This document shows, piece after piece, positions 1-8,726 of a stretch of 64,000 bases of DNA. Source of the stretch: Pantoea sp. (GTDB lineage: Bacteria; Pseudomonadota; Gammaproteobacteria; Enterobacterales; Enterobacteriaceae); assembly GCF_028283705.1 (NCBI RefSeq), contig NZ_JAPWKD010000011.1, positions 558,001 through 622,000 on the forward strand. Reading direction: 5' to 3'. The stretch's first letter is position 1. Each line of letters opens with the position of its first letter. A model generated the notes under the pieces. That model had not been told where the DNA came from and did not search any database. It saw only the letters and a program-made list of their open reading frames with translations. A program made the position numbers and the translations under genes.

Positions 1-51
1 CTGGAAGAAGGATGTCAGCTGGAAGTGTTATCACCGATGCAGGGAGGCTAA
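1..51 (+). CDS. thiS: ThiS sulfur carrier protein, C-terminal end only
   Basis: Only the last 16 codons are in the window. They end in Gly-Gly followed by TAA, the diglycine tail that ThiF adenylates and that is converted to a thiocarboxylate to donate sulfur for thiazole synthesis. The stop lies 3 bases before the thiG start, so the two genes are translationally close in one operon. The beginning of the gene, and any TPP riboswitch upstream of it, is outside the window. Identification rests on the GG end and the thiG-thiF context. Confidence 0.85.
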   Translation: MEEGCQLEVLSPMQGG

Positions 52-54
52 ATC

Positions 55-813
55 ATGTTTTACGGCTTTGAACCACAATCACGTTTTTTACTGGGCACGG
101 CAGGTTATCCCTCCCCGGCGATTCTGCAACAGGCGATTGTCGCCTCGGGCAGTGAAATCATCACCGTCAGCCTGCGGCGTGAAGGTGTCGCCGGTGCGGC
201 ATTTCGTGAATTGCTGGCGCAGCTGGATAGGCGCGTGCTGCCGAATACCGCCGGTTGCCATACGGTACAGGAGGCGGTGACCACCGCGCATATGGCGCGT
301 GAATTATTTAACACGCCATGGATCAAGCTGGAGGTGATCGGCCATGCCGATACGCTGCAACCGGATCCTTTTGCGCTGGTAGAAGCGGCACGCATTCTGT
401 GCGCTGAGGGTTTCCAGGTCTTCCCCTATACCACGGAAGACCTGATTGTCGGCGAAAAACTGCTGGAAGCAGGCTGCGAAGTGCTGATGCCGTGGGGCGC
501 GCCCATCGGTTCCGGTCAGGGGCTGCGCAATATTGATGGTTTGCGGGCGATGCGTGCCTGGTTTACCGATATCCCGCTGATTATTGACGCAGGCATTGGA
601 GCACCATCACAGGCAGCGCAGGCGATGGAGCTGGGTTTTGATGCTGTTTTGCTGAATACCGCGGTGGCGAAAGCGGGCGATCCGGTGCTGATGGCGACGG
701 CGTTCCGCCAGGCCATTGAGGCCGGGAAAGCGGCGCGCGACGGCGGACTGATGGAAAAACGCGATATGGCGGTGCCTTCGACCCCGGTTTTTGGCCTGGC
801 GAATCTTTGCTGA
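55..813 (+). CDS. thiG: Thiazole synthase ThiG
   Basis: ThiG condenses 1-deoxy-D-xylulose 5-phosphate, dehydroglycine and ThiS thiocarboxylate into the thiazole phosphate of thiamine in the cytosol. The 252-residue product is close to the usual length of about 256. Visible family marks are the N-terminal [20 protein letters not shown] block, the WIKLEVIGH segment carrying the Schiff-base lysine, the [14 protein letters not shown] phosphate-binding loop and the [18 protein letters not shown] loop. It sits between thiS and thiF with minimal gaps. Regulation is presumably through the operon leader, which is not in this window. Confidence 0.96.
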   Translation: MFYGFEPQSRFLLGTAGYPSPAILQQAIVASGSEIITVSLRREGVAGAAFRELLAQLDRRVLPNTAGCHTVQEAVTTAHMARELFNTPWIKLEVIGHADTLQPDPFALVEAARILCAEGFQVFPYTTEDLIVGEKLLEAGCEVLMPWGAPIGSGQGLRNIDGLRAMRAWFTDIPLIIDAGIGAPSQAAQAMELGFDAVLLNTAVAKAGDPVLMATAFRQAIEAGKAARDGGLMEKRDMAVPSTPVFGLANLC

Positions 814-824
814 GGAGAGTCCAT

Positions 825-1793
825 ATGGATCGCTATCAACGTCAGACGATGTTGCCGGAGATTGGTGAGCAGGGGCAGCAGCGGCTGGCTGGGGCACGGG
901 CGCTGGTAGTGGGGGCAGGTGGATTGGGTTCGACGCTGCTGCCGCTGCTGGTGGGCGCCGGCGTGGGTTTTATCCGCCTGTATGACGACGATACGGTGGC
1001 GCTGCATAATCTGCATCGGCAGACGTTGTTTGATATGCAGGATGTGCAGCAATCGAAAGTCGCCAGCGCCCAGCGTGCGCTGCTGCGGCGAAATCCACAG
1101 GTGCAGGTGGAACCGGTGCCGCAGCCGCTAACGGCCAGCAATGTGCAGCAGGCACTCAGCAACATCGATCTGGTTATCGATGCGGCAGATAACTTTGCCG
1201 TCACTTATCAGTTATCGGATGCCTGTTATCCGGCGGGGATACCGCTGATCAGCGCTTCGGTTCTGGGGCGTCAGGGCTATGTCGGGGGATTCTGCGGCGC
1301 AGCCCCCAGCTATCGTGCGGTGTTCCCGCAGTTACCCACCAGTGCCGCGAACTGCAATACCGCCGGGGTGATGGGGCCAGCAGTGGCGACACTGGGCGCG
1401 ATGCAGGCGCAAATGGCGCTGAGCGTATTGCTTGGCCTGGAACCTTCACCGCTCGGTTGTCTGGTGAACTGTGATTTTGTGCACTGGCACTTTCGTCAGT
1501 TCCGTTTTGATCGGGCTGCGGAGCCGGATCAACCCTGGGTGCCGTTTATTGATACGCAGCTCCTCACGGCGGAGGACTGCATAGTAGAACTGCGTAGCCG
1601 CGAAGAAGCGCCGGTCAGTGTGGCGGCATGGGCGCAGCGCATCCTGCCGCAACAGCTTGACGCATGGCAACCCCCGCAAGACCGGCGCATTGTACTGGTT
1701 TGCGCCAGCGGTATTCGTGCGGCTCAGGCCGCCACGACGCTGGCGCAGCGCGGTTGTGCGCAGCTGGCCATTCTGGCAGCGAATCGATCATGA
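825..1793 (+). CDS. thiF: ThiF adenylyltransferase with rhodanese-like tail
   Basis: E1-like enzyme expected to adenylate the ThiS C-terminus. I start it at the ATG at 825, preceded by GAGGAG, rather than the upstream in-frame codon at 807; this gives 322 residues against about 250 for E. coli ThiF. The Rossmann loop GAGGLGS, the DAADNF motif and CNTAGVMGPAVATLGAMQA are present. Two oddities stand out. The usual P-C-Y-R-C zinc motif reads PSYRAV, and no later CPxC pair exists, so the structural zinc site looks lost. The last roughly 70 residues resemble a compact rhodanese domain with a CASGIR loop (Cys about 293). It overlaps the next gene by ATGA. Confidence 0.88.
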   Translation: MDRYQRQTMLPEIGEQGQQRLAGARALVVGAGGLGSTLLPLLVGAGVGFIRLYDDDTVALHNLHRQTLFDMQDVQQSKVASAQRALLRRNPQVQVEPVPQPLTASNVQQALSNIDLVIDAADNFAVTYQLSDACYPAGIPLISASVLGRQGYVGGFCGAAPSYRAVFPQLPTSAANCNTAGVMGPAVATLGAMQAQMALSVLLGLEPSPLGCLVNCDFVHWHFRQFRFDRAAEPDQPWVPFIDTQLLTAEDCIVELRSREEAPVSVAAWAQRILPQQLDAWQPPQDRRIVLVCASGIRAAQAATTLAQRGCAQLAILAANRS

Positions 1794-2509
1794 GCCAGGA
1801 TATCACACTGCACGATCTTGGTTTTAGCTGGGGAGCACAGCCGCTGTGCCAGCAGCTGAATCTGCGGCTGCGTGGCGGTAAAACCACGGTGATGCTGGGA
1901 CGCAGTGGCATCGGTAAAAGCACGCTGCTGCGGCTGGTGGCGGGCTTGCTCCAGCCACAGCAGGGGCGCATTAGTGGCGTTGCGGCCAGTGTGGCCTGGA
2001 TGGGGCAACAGGATTTGCTCTTTCCGTGGTTATCGGTGCTGGACAACGTGATGCTGGCGGCGCGTCTGAAAGGCGACAAACCCGAACCGGAGCGGGCACA
2101 GCATCTGCTGGAGCAGGTGAAACTGACTCAGGTCGCCAATGCCCGGCCTGATACCCTGTCGGGCGGTATGCGTCAGCGCGTGGCTTTGGCTCGCACCCTT
2201 TACGCGCAACGGGATGTGGTGCTGATGGATGAACCTTTTGCCACCCTCGACGTGATGACCAAACTCAGCTTGCAAACCCTGACGGCAACCCTGTTACAAG
2301 GTAAAACCGTGCTGCTGGTGACGCACGACCCGCTGGAAGCCTGCCGCATGGCCGATGACATTCTGCTGCTCAATGGGCAGCCGTTGCATATTGAACGCTG
2401 GTCGGTGCCAGACGGGCAGGTACCTCGTCCGATTGACGATCCCGGCCTGTTGCTGGCGCAGGGCCATCTTTTTACCCGATTGAATCAAGATGAAAAAGAA
2501 TCTGTTTAG
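1790..2509 (+). CDS. ABC transporter ATP-binding protein (ThiZ-like)
   Basis: Cytoplasmic ATPase of a thiamine-precursor importer, 239 residues from the ATG at 1790, which overlaps the thiF stop. Walker A is GRSGIGKST, the signature is LSGGMRQRVALART, and Walker B is VVLMDEPFATLD; the following H-loop reads LLVTHDPLEA. This is the NitT/TauT/SsuB-type subfamily that serves NMT1/THI5-like binding proteins. Position immediately after thiF and before a permease and a THI5-like binding protein points to uptake of hydroxymethyl- or formylamino-pyrimidine. ThiZ is the likely equivalent, but substrate is inferred from context only. Confidence 0.88.
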   Translation: MSQDITLHDLGFSWGAQPLCQQLNLRLRGGKTTVMLGRSGIGKSTLLRLVAGLLQPQQGRISGVAASVAWMGQQDLLFPWLSVLDNVMLAARLKGDKPEPERAQHLLEQVKLTQVANARPDTLSGGMRQRVALARTLYAQRDVVLMDEPFATLDVMTKLSLQTLTATLLQGKTVLLVTHDPLEACRMADDILLLNGQPLHIERWSVPDGQVPRPIDDPGLLLAQGHLFTRLNQDEKESV

Positions 2510-3227
2510 CGCCGTTTATCTGCTGGCAGTGTTGCTGTGCGGCTGGTTGCTGGCGCTGCGCAGCGGTGTGCCCAAATTTCTGCTGCCTTCACCTGAGGCG
2601 GTGCTGGAAGCCTTGTGGGTACACCGTCAACTGTTATGGCATCACATGCTGTACACGCTGGCGGAGATTGTGCTGGCGTTGCTGCTGGGCGTCGGTGCGG
2701 GGGTGGTATTGGCGGTGCTGATGGCCGCCAGCACGACATTGCGCCGTTTGTTATTTCCGCTGGTCACTGCCAGCCAGGCGATTCCGGTGTTTGCGCTGGC
2801 ACCGCTGCTGGTGCTGTGGCTGGGGTTTGGCATCGCGTCCAAAGTCGTGGTGGCGGCGTTGATCTTGTTCTTCCCGCTGTGCCTGTCGTTGTTTGACGGC
2901 CTGTGTCGCACCCCGCCGGGCTGGCTGGAGCTGGCACAAACCCTCAACTCATCGCGTTTTCGTCTCTTCTGGCAGGTACGCTGGCCAGCCGCGCTGCCGC
3001 AGTTCTTTTCCGGCCTGCAGATGGCGGTGGTGCTGGCACCGATTGGTGTGGTGATTGGCGAATGGGTTGGCGCGAGCGAAGGACTGGGCTACCTGATGAT
3101 GCAGTCCAATGCCCGGCTGGAAACCGCCACCAGCTTTGCCGCGTTGTTGTTGTTACTGATTCTGGCGTTGTTGCTGTCCGGTAGCGTCGCCCTGATGCGC
3201 AAGAAAACTCTCTGGCACTTAACCTAA
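2490..3227 (+). CDS. ABC transporter permease (ThiX-like)
   Basis: Inner-membrane permease of 245 residues, overlapping the ATPase gene by 20 bases. It has about six hydrophobic segments and a BPD_transp_1-type region: the ATPase-contact (EAA-like) segment is around LELAQTLNSSRFRLFWQVRWPA, and a later GVVIGEWVGASEGLGYL stretch is typical of SsuC/TauC-type permeases. Together with the flanking ATPase and binding protein it forms a complete importer for a thiamine pyrimidine precursor, by analogy with ThiXYZ. Substrate is inferred. Confidence 0.87.
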   Translation: MKKNLFSAVYLLAVLLCGWLLALRSGVPKFLLPSPEAVLEALWVHRQLLWHHMLYTLAEIVLALLLGVGAGVVLAVLMAASTTLRRLLFPLVTASQAIPVFALAPLLVLWLGFGIASKVVVAALILFFPLCLSLFDGLCRTPPGWLELAQTLNSSRFRLFWQVRWPAALPQFFSGLQMAVVLAPIGVVIGEWVGASEGLGYLMMQSNARLETATSFAALLLLLILALLLSGSVALMRKKTLWHLT

Positions 3228-3236
3228 GGATGCACT

Positions 3237-4172
3237 TTGAACACCCTACGTACTGCGATCACCGCCTTGCTGTTGCTGGCAACCACCAGTGTCGCCCAGG
3301 CCAATGAAAAGGTTCGTCTGCTGCTCGATTGGTTTGTGAACCCTAACCATGCGGCCATTTTTGCCGCACAATACAGCGGCGCGTTTAAAAAAGAAGGGCT
3401 GGATGTGGAGATGATCGCCCCGGCTGATTCGGCCTCCGTACCCTTGCTGCTGGCGGCGGGTAAGGCTGATCTTGCTATCAGCTATCAACCGCAGCTGTAC
3501 ACGCTGGTGGATAAAGACGTGCCGGTCATCCGCGTGGGTACGCTGATCAATCAGCCGCTGAACACCCTGACCACGGTGTCCCCGGACATTCACTCGCTGA
3601 AGGATTTTGCCGGAAAATCGCTCGGTTATGCTATTCCGGGGTTTGAGGATGTGGCAATTCGCAACATGCTGAAATCCCAGGGTGTTGATGCGGACTCGGT
3701 CAAACTGATTAACCTGAATATGGATGCGGAGTCTGCGCTACTGACGCACAAAATTGATGGGGCGATGACGGTGTATCGCAACTATGAGTTGCTCGACCTG
3801 AAAAATAAGGGCGCGAATCCGGTGGTATTTAAGCCGGAAGATTTTGGTGTCCCGGCTTACGACGAATTGATCATCCTGGCAAACCAGAAAACGGCGGCGC
3901 AGGACAAACGTATCCCAGCCTTTTTACGCGGTCTGGATGCCGGTGTCGCCTGGCTGCGTGCCCATCCGCAACAGGCCTGGCAGGCCTTTATTCAGCAATA
4001 TCCTGAACTGAACACACCGCTTAATCATCAGGCGTGGCAGGCAACGTTGCCGTATTTCGCCAGCCATAGCGCAACGCTCGATACGCAACGCTATCAGGCT
4101 TTTGCCGCCTATATGAAAGCCAATGGCTTAATCCAGCAGGTGGCTCCGATGGCAAGGTATTCGTTGCCATAA
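3237..4172 (+). CDS. Periplasmic pyrimidine-precursor-binding protein (ThiY/NMT1-like)
   Basis: 311-residue exported binding protein. The start is TTG at 3237 with AAGGA six bases upstream; the ATG at 3230 is out of frame. An N-terminal signal peptide ends near VAQA-NEKV. The mature part has the THI5/NMT1-like opening LLLDWFVNPNHAAIFAAQY and the later DGAMTVYRNYELLDL segment. In this family the protein binds formylaminopyrimidine or hydroxymethylpyrimidine. It is the last gene of the thi operon and is followed by a strong terminator, which supports the whole block being one transcript that salvages the pyrimidine while making thiazole. Confidence 0.88.
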   Translation: MNTLRTAITALLLLATTSVAQANEKVRLLLDWFVNPNHAAIFAAQYSGAFKKEGLDVEMIAPADSASVPLLLAAGKADLAISYQPQLYTLVDKDVPVIRVGTLINQPLNTLTTVSPDIHSLKDFAGKSLGYAIPGFEDVAIRNMLKSQGVDADSVKLINLNMDAESALLTHKIDGAMTVYRNYELLDLKNKGANPVVFKPEDFGVPAYDELIILANQKTAAQDKRIPAFLRGLDAGVAWLRAHPQQAWQAFIQQYPELNTPLNHQAWQATLPYFASHSATLDTQRYQAFAAYMKANGLIQQVAPMARYSLP

Positions 4173-4190
4173 CCTGTTGCTGACTCCCCG

Positions 4191-4217
4191 GGCGGCGGTA
4201 AAATCGCCGCCTTTTTT
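4191..4217 (+). terminator. Rho-independent terminator of thi operon
   Basis: GGCGGCG at 4191-4197 pairs with CGCCGCC at 4205-4211 around a 7-base loop and is followed directly by six T residues. It lies 18 bases after the binding-protein stop. Confidence 0.93.
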
Positions 4218-4345
4218 GCATTGCGTGCGGCGCAGGGGCTGAACGGGGGCGGAATTCGGATAATACTGGAATTGTGTGACTGTCATCACTGATAGCCGCG
4301 CGCTAAAATACGCCTTTATCTTTCAGAAAAAGGTTTTTCGTCACG

Positions 4346-4798
4346 ATGCTCTCACGTTACACGCTGGCTGGCCTGATGGCCGCAACATTGCTTACCGGTT
4401 GTGCCCGTCATGCTGCTGATACTACGGCTGCTGTCACCGCTGCCACCCCGGCTCCGATTGAGAACGACAACATGGCATCGCCGTTTGATCAAGGCCCGAC
4501 GGTAATCAATATCACTCACGAAGTCACGCGTACCGATGACGGCTCTGCCATCTATGTAACGGTGGATGGCCAGGATGCGGGTCTGCTGACGAAAGGCGAA
4601 GAAAAGCAGGTTCATGTTGCGGCGGGTAAACATAAGGTAGGTGGCTACGTTCAGACGCTGTTTGGCTTTGGCCGCGTGACTATCCAGTCAGTAGACGTCA
4701 CCACGGACACTAACGGCCCGAAAAATGTGGTGTATTCTGTGTCCAAACAGAAACCCGCGTTCAGCGAAACTGCGGCCAGCAAACCGAATAATTCCTGA
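4346..4798 (+). CDS. Putative lipoprotein of unknown function
   Basis: 150 residues with a short hydrophobic leader ending in the lipobox LLTG-C, so it is probably lipid-modified at Cys19 and membrane-anchored. After an Ala/Thr-rich spacer comes a compact domain of roughly 80 residues rich in alternating beta-type sequence (VTVDGQDAGLL, KQVHVAAGKHKVGGYV), which resembles small PEGA-like or similar beta domains, though I do not recognise the family. It stands alone between the thi terminator and a convergent exporter gene. The nearest purine-rich ribosome site is rather distant from the ATG. Confidence 0.7.
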   Translation: MLSRYTLAGLMAATLLTGCARHAADTTAAVTAATPAPIENDNMASPFDQGPTVINITHEVTRTDDGSAIYVTVDGQDAGLLTKGEEKQVHVAAGKHKVGGYVQTLFGFGRVTIQSVDVTTDTNGPKNVVYSVSKQKPAFSETAASKPNNS

Positions 4799-4822
4799 TT
4801 TCAACAAAATTAGCTGGGCGTC

Positions 4823-4848
4823 GTAGCGGCGCGATTTATCGAGCCGCT
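4823..4848. repeat. REP-like palindromic element, copy 1
   Basis: AGCGGC at 4825-4830 pairs with GCCGCT at 4843-4848 around a GCGATTTATCGA centre. It is one copy of a dispersed family with core GCGCGATAAATCGCGC and arm GTAGCGGC, and lies between two convergent genes where it may also stop transcription. Confidence 0.8.
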
Positions 4849-4860
4849 TTGAAATGCGAC

Positions 4861-5469
4861 TCAGTTACGGCTGAAGACTAATTTTAGCCCGGCAATGGCA
4901 AAACAACAGGCCAGCAGCGCATCCAGTCCGCGTCTGATTTTGCGATAGAACGTCGCCATCGGCGCGGTGGAAAACAGCAGCGCGTATCCACAGAAAACCA
5001 ACACACAAATTCCAGCGCATCCGGCGATGATCATCGGCAGGGTTGATGATGCCGCTTCTGGCTTCAGCGCCACTGACATAATTGCTACCCAGGTCAGAAT
5101 CGCTTTTGGATTGCCCACATGCATCAGCAAACCCTGGCGAAACATTCTGCCGTACTGCGCTGGCGTGCCACTGTGCTGCGCAAATTCCGGTGCATCTGGT
5201 TTACGCAAAGCCGATCTGCCGGCTTTACTCGCCAGCCACAACAGATACAGGCCACCACCGATTTTTAATATCACCAGCAGTTGAGCAAAGGTTGCCAGAA
5301 CTGTAAGAACGCCGCAGGCTGCCAGCAACGCCCATAGCATCGAACCGCCAATCACCCCACCCGCCAGTGCCAGCGCAGAACCGCGCCCTTGCTTCATCGC
5401 TGTACCCATAATCGCCATGTTGCTCGGACCGGGGCTGGCCGTGGCAACAAAATAGGTGGTGTAGATCAA
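4861..5469 (-). CDS. LysE/RhtB-family amino acid exporter, start uncertain
   Basis: About 202 residues with six hydrophobic segments and the family hallmark ATASPGPSNMAIMGTAMKQGR near the N-terminus, so an inner-membrane efflux protein for amino acids or derivatives. The open frame begins only at a TTG (5469). A well-placed GAGGAAATT-ATG sits 25 bases upstream (ATG at 5494) but in another frame; removing one C after that ATG would give a normal MAFLTELILIYTTYF-like N-terminus. Thus either translation starts at TTG, or the gene carries a one-base insertion at codon 3. Substrate unknown. Confidence 0.8.
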   Translation of the reverse strand: MIYTTYFVATASPGPSNMAIMGTAMKQGRGSALALAGGVIGGSMLWALLAACGVLTVLATFAQLLVILKIGGGLYLLWLASKAGRSALRKPDAPEFAQHSGTPAQYGRMFRQGLLMHVGNPKAILTWVAIMSVALKPEAASSTLPMIIAGCAGICVLVFCGYALLFSTAPMATFYRKIRRGLDALLACCFAIAGLKLVFSRN

Positions 5470-5635
5470 AATCAGTTCCGTGAGAAAGCGCCATAATTTC
5501 CTCTGTGGCCGAATAAGTCCAGATTTAGGGTTATATCGTCAGACGCGACATTTTTCCATGCCGGATCTGTTAATTAGGTGTTAATTCGCTATGCTGTGAT
5601 TCCACTTAACCAGGGTGCCAGGAAGGAGAGGGACT

Positions 5636-7492
5636 GTGAATCTGAGCCAGCGCGAGCATATCGCCAACGTGGTCACCAGCGTCGAAAAGGCGGTAGCCAC
5701 AAATGTGCTGAATCCGCAGGATGATGCGGTACATGCTTCCTGGTTACGTTGTGTCACGCGGCACGGTCTGGATCCTAGCCGAATGCAGGAGGCACGCATC
5801 TTACCGGCCCATCAGTTGCGCGAGCACTGCCAGCAACTGGAAGAACTACGTTTTGTGGCGCAGCATGGTTTACAAAGGCTATATCAGCAGATTGCCCCTG
5901 CCGGTTATATTCTGCTACTGGCAGATGCGCAGGGCGTGGCGGTGGACTATCTCGGCGATACCCACGCAGAGATTAGCCTGCGTCGCGCCGGATTGTTCCT
6001 CGGGGCGCAATGGTCAGAAGCGCTTTCCGGCACCTGCGCCGTCGGCACCGCCCTCGCAACGGGGGAGGCCATCACCATCCATCAAACCGAACATTTTGAC
6101 GCCACCCATATCCCCCTGACCTGTAGCGCGGTGCCGCTGTTTGATTCACAGGGCGAACTACAGGCGGTGCTGGATATTTCTGCGCTCACCTCCCCACAGC
6201 CACGTACCAGCCAGCATCTGGTGATGCAGCTGGCACGGCAACAGGCGCAGCAAATCGAGAACGCCTGGCTGTTGCATCGTCATCGTCACGATTGGGTGCT
6301 GAAACTCAGTCGTAATCCGGCATGGGCGGATGTGCAGCCAGAATTCTTACTGGCGTTTGACGGCAACGGCCAGCTGGTGGGACTGAATCCAGCGGCCCGA
6401 CGCTGGCTGGGAACCGGGCAACTACCATCTGGATTATCGGTTTCGACGTTATTTGATCTGTCGCTTGAGCAGTTGTTGCAGGCGCAGCAACTGGAAGATA
6501 TCCACGGACCACAACGTTTCTATGCGCAAACCCTCGCGCCGGTGCGGGTAGCCGCTTCCTCCCCGGCAGCGAAGAGTGTGACGATAGCGCCTGAACTGGC
6601 GGCGTTAACCGGTGGCGATGCGCAACTGGCGCAGCAATTACGTCGCGCAACGCGTCTGGTGGACGCCCCGCTGCATGTGCTGGTACAGGGGGAGACCGGC
6701 AGCGGGAAAGAGTATTTTGCCCGTGCCTTTCATCAGGCCAGCGCCCGCCGCCACGGCCCTTTTATCGCGGTGAACTGCGCGGCAATTCCGTCGAGCCTGA
6801 TTGAAAGCGAGCTGTTTGGTCATCTGCCGGGAAGTTTTTCTGGTGCGGGTAGCAAAGCGCGCAGTGGGCTGATTCAGGCGGCGCATGGCGGCACGCTGTT
6901 CCTCGATGAAATTGGGGATATGCCGCTGGAGATGCAGACGCGTCTGCTGCGAGTGCTGGCCGAGCAGGAAGTGCTGCCGATTGGTGCACGTCAGCCGCAG
7001 AAGGTGGATATCCGCGTGATCTCCGCTTCGCACCATGCGCTGGCGCAGCGTGTGGCCCAGGGGTTGTTCCGTGAAGATTTGCTCTATCGTCTCCAGGGGG
7101 CCTGCATCATGTTGCCGCCGCTGCGGGAACGTACGGATATTAACTGGCTGATTGATACGCTGCTGGCGGGGCGGGCACAACTCAGCGATCGCGCACGTCA
7201 TCATCTGGTCAATCACCGCTGGCCGGGTAACCTGCGCGAGTTAAATCATGCGTTGCAGTATGCACTGGCGATGTGTGAGGCAGGGATCATTCAGCCGGGC
7301 GACTTGCCCGATACCCTTCAGGCGGTGGCACAACAGCCCGATCAGACGCAAAGCGAGGCGGGGCAACTGATTCAGCAGCTCCGCGCAGTGCATTGGAATA
7401 TGAGTGAAGCCGCACGCCAGCTCGGCATCAGCCGCATGACGTTGTACCGACGTTTGCAAAGATACGCGATTCAGCTGCCGGAGCGGCATTAA
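5636..7492 (+). CDS. AcoR-like sigma-54-dependent transcriptional activator
   Basis: Start chosen at GTG 5636, preceded by AAGGAGAGGG; 618 residues. Order: N-terminal GAF-like sensor (about 60-210), a degenerate PAS-like linker, AAA+ ATPase (about 310-530) with Walker A GETGSGKE and Walker [13 protein letters not shown], and a C-terminal Fis-type helix-turn-helix ([20 protein letters not shown]). The sigma-54 contact loop, usually GAFTGA, reads GSFSGA. Proteins of this build control acetoin/butanediol catabolism; the convergent dehydrogenase gene has a sigma-54-type promoter and palindromic upstream sites, which fits it being the target. The inducer is not deducible from sequence. Confidence 0.9.
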   Translation: MNLSQREHIANVVTSVEKAVATNVLNPQDDAVHASWLRCVTRHGLDPSRMQEARILPAHQLREHCQQLEELRFVAQHGLQRLYQQIAPAGYILLLADAQGVAVDYLGDTHAEISLRRAGLFLGAQWSEALSGTCAVGTALATGEAITIHQTEHFDATHIPLTCSAVPLFDSQGELQAVLDISALTSPQPRTSQHLVMQLARQQAQQIENAWLLHRHRHDWVLKLSRNPAWADVQPEFLLAFDGNGQLVGLNPAARRWLGTGQLPSGLSVSTLFDLSLEQLLQAQQLEDIHGPQRFYAQTLAPVRVAASSPAAKSVTIAPELAALTGGDAQLAQQLRRATRLVDAPLHVLVQGETGSGKEYFARAFHQASARRHGPFIAVNCAAIPSSLIESELFGHLPGSFSGAGSKARSGLIQAAHGGTLFLDEIGDMPLEMQTRLLRVLAEQEVLPIGARQPQKVDIRVISASHHALAQRVAQGLFREDLLYRLQGACIMLPPLRERTDINWLIDTLLAGRAQLSDRARHHLVNHRWPGNLRELNHALQYALAMCEAGIIQPGDLPDTLQAVAQQPDQTQSEAGQLIQQLRAVHWNMSEAARQLGISRMTLYRRLQRYAIQLPERH

Positions 7493-7495
7493 AGG

Positions 7496-7516
7496 CGGGC
7501 CAGCCAGGCTGGCCCG
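7496..7516. terminator. Bidirectional terminator hairpin
   Basis: GGGCCAGC and its complement GCTGGCCC form a near-perfect palindrome between the convergent activator and dehydrogenase genes. No strong T tract follows on either side, so efficiency is uncertain. Confidence 0.7.
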
Positions 7517-7523
7517 ATTAATA

Positions 7524-8579
7524 TCACTGTGGTGGACGTACCAGAATTTTGACCTGTTGTTTTTCTTTCACCAGTGCCTCAAAACCCTGCTCGACCAGAT
7601 CGGCCAGTTCGATGCGTTTGGTCACCAGCTTGTCCGCCTGGAAATAACCCTGCACCATCAACTCCATCACTGCCGGGAAAATATGGCGGTAGGCGATAAT
7701 GCCTTTAATGGTACGTTCGCTCAGTACCACTTTGTTTGGGTGGAACGACGCTTCACCTTCCCAGATCGACACGATAACGGTTTCGCCTTCGTAGTTAGTG
7801 CTGTCGATACACTGCTTCAGCACCACCGGCACGCCGGTCACTTCATAGGCCACATCAACGCCGCCATCGCTCAGCTCACGGATCTTCGCTACGGCATCTT
7901 CTTTGCTCGGGTCGATGACCACTTTGGCACCCAGTTCGCGTGCTTTCTCTGCACGTTGCGGTGACAGTTCCACCACATAGATTTCAGCAGCACCGGCAGC
8001 ACGCAGCGCTTCGATGACCAGCAAACCAATCGGACCGGCACCAAATACTGCTGCTTTGTCGCCGGCTTTCAGTTTGCTCATGCGTACCGCATGCAATGCC
8101 ACCGCAGCAGGTTCCACCAGCGCACCTTGCTCATAGGAGAGGGCGTCCGGCATACGATGCACCATATGCTCTGCCACTGTGGTATAGCTGGCAAAACCAC
8201 CACCACCGCCGGAGAGGCCGTGGAAACCAAGGTCTCCACACAGGTTGTATTTGCCTTCGCGGCAGGCCGGGCATTCGCCACAGGAGAGAATCGGCTCGAC
8301 CACGACACGGTCGCCGACTTTGACTTTAGTGACACCGGTACCAACCTCAACCACCTGACCTGAAAACTCATGACCGAGAACAATCGGCGCAATGTCATGG
8401 CTGATTTTGTGCGGTTTTTCGACCGGGACGAAGATCGGACCTGCGATATATTCATGCAGATCGCTACCGCAAATGCCGGTCCATGCGACTTTAATTTTGA
8501 CTTTTCCGGCTGTGACCTGGGGTTCTTCAATGTCATCGACGCGAATGTCGCGTGCTTTATACCAACGTGCCGCTTTCAT
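7524..8579 (-). CDS. Zinc-dependent 2,3-butanediol-type dehydrogenase
   Basis: Medium-chain dehydrogenase of 351 residues, started at the ATG at 8579 with AAGGAGAACATA upstream. Catalytic zinc ligands are in CGSDLHEY and GHEF; the structural zinc cluster is the four cysteines in CGECPACREGKYNLC; the NAD(P) loop is GAGPIG. The overall pattern, including LHEYIAGPIFVP, matches (R,R)-2,3-butanediol/acetoin dehydrogenases. It would interconvert 2,3-butanediol and acetoin, or a related vicinal diol, in the cytosol. The promoter region carries a sigma-54 motif and palindromes, suggesting activation by the adjacent AcoR-like protein. Confidence 0.9.
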   Translation of the reverse strand: MKAARWYKARDIRVDDIEEPQVTAGKVKIKVAWTGICGSDLHEYIAGPIFVPVEKPHKISHDIAPIVLGHEFSGQVVEVGTGVTKVKVGDRVVVEPILSCGECPACREGKYNLCGDLGFHGLSGGGGGFASYTTVAEHMVHRMPDALSYEQGALVEPAAVALHAVRMSKLKAGDKAAVFGAGPIGLLVIEALRAAGAAEIYVVELSPQRAEKARELGAKVVIDPSKEDAVAKIRELSDGGVDVAYEVTGVPVVLKQCIDSTNYEGETVIVSIWEGEASFHPNKVVLSERTIKGIIAYRHIFPAVMELMVQGYFQADKLVTKRIELADLVEQGFEALVKEKQQVKILVRPPQ

Positions 8580-8657
8580 TATGTTCTCCTTGAGGCTGGC
8601 ATTATTTCTGTCCATTGCCACTTAAGATGGCCGGTGCAGAAGCTCAGCGTGGCTATA

Positions 8658-8673
8658 GCGAAAACTGTGCCAG
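8658..8673 (-). promoter_or_regulatory. Putative sigma-54 promoter of the dehydrogenase gene
   Basis: On the minus strand CTGGCAC is followed by 5 bases and TCGC, against the consensus TGGCAC-N5-TTGC: one mismatch in the -12 element. It is about 80 bases upstream of the dehydrogenase ATG, and the neighbouring gene encodes a sigma-54 activator. Confidence 0.75.
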
Positions 8674-8726
8674 TCGGAAGGTGATGGTAACTATATGAAT
8701 TTAAAAGATTGATGGTTTGGATGAAG

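Noticed and set aside
516..1052. Long minus-strand open frame opposite thiG/thiF
   Set aside because: Shadow of GC-rich coding sequence; no ribosome site, no recognisable family, and the plus-strand genes are certain.
6638..7216. 192-residue minus-strand open frame inside the AcoR-like gene
   Set aside because: Lies within the conserved AAA+ domain of the real gene and has shadow-type composition.
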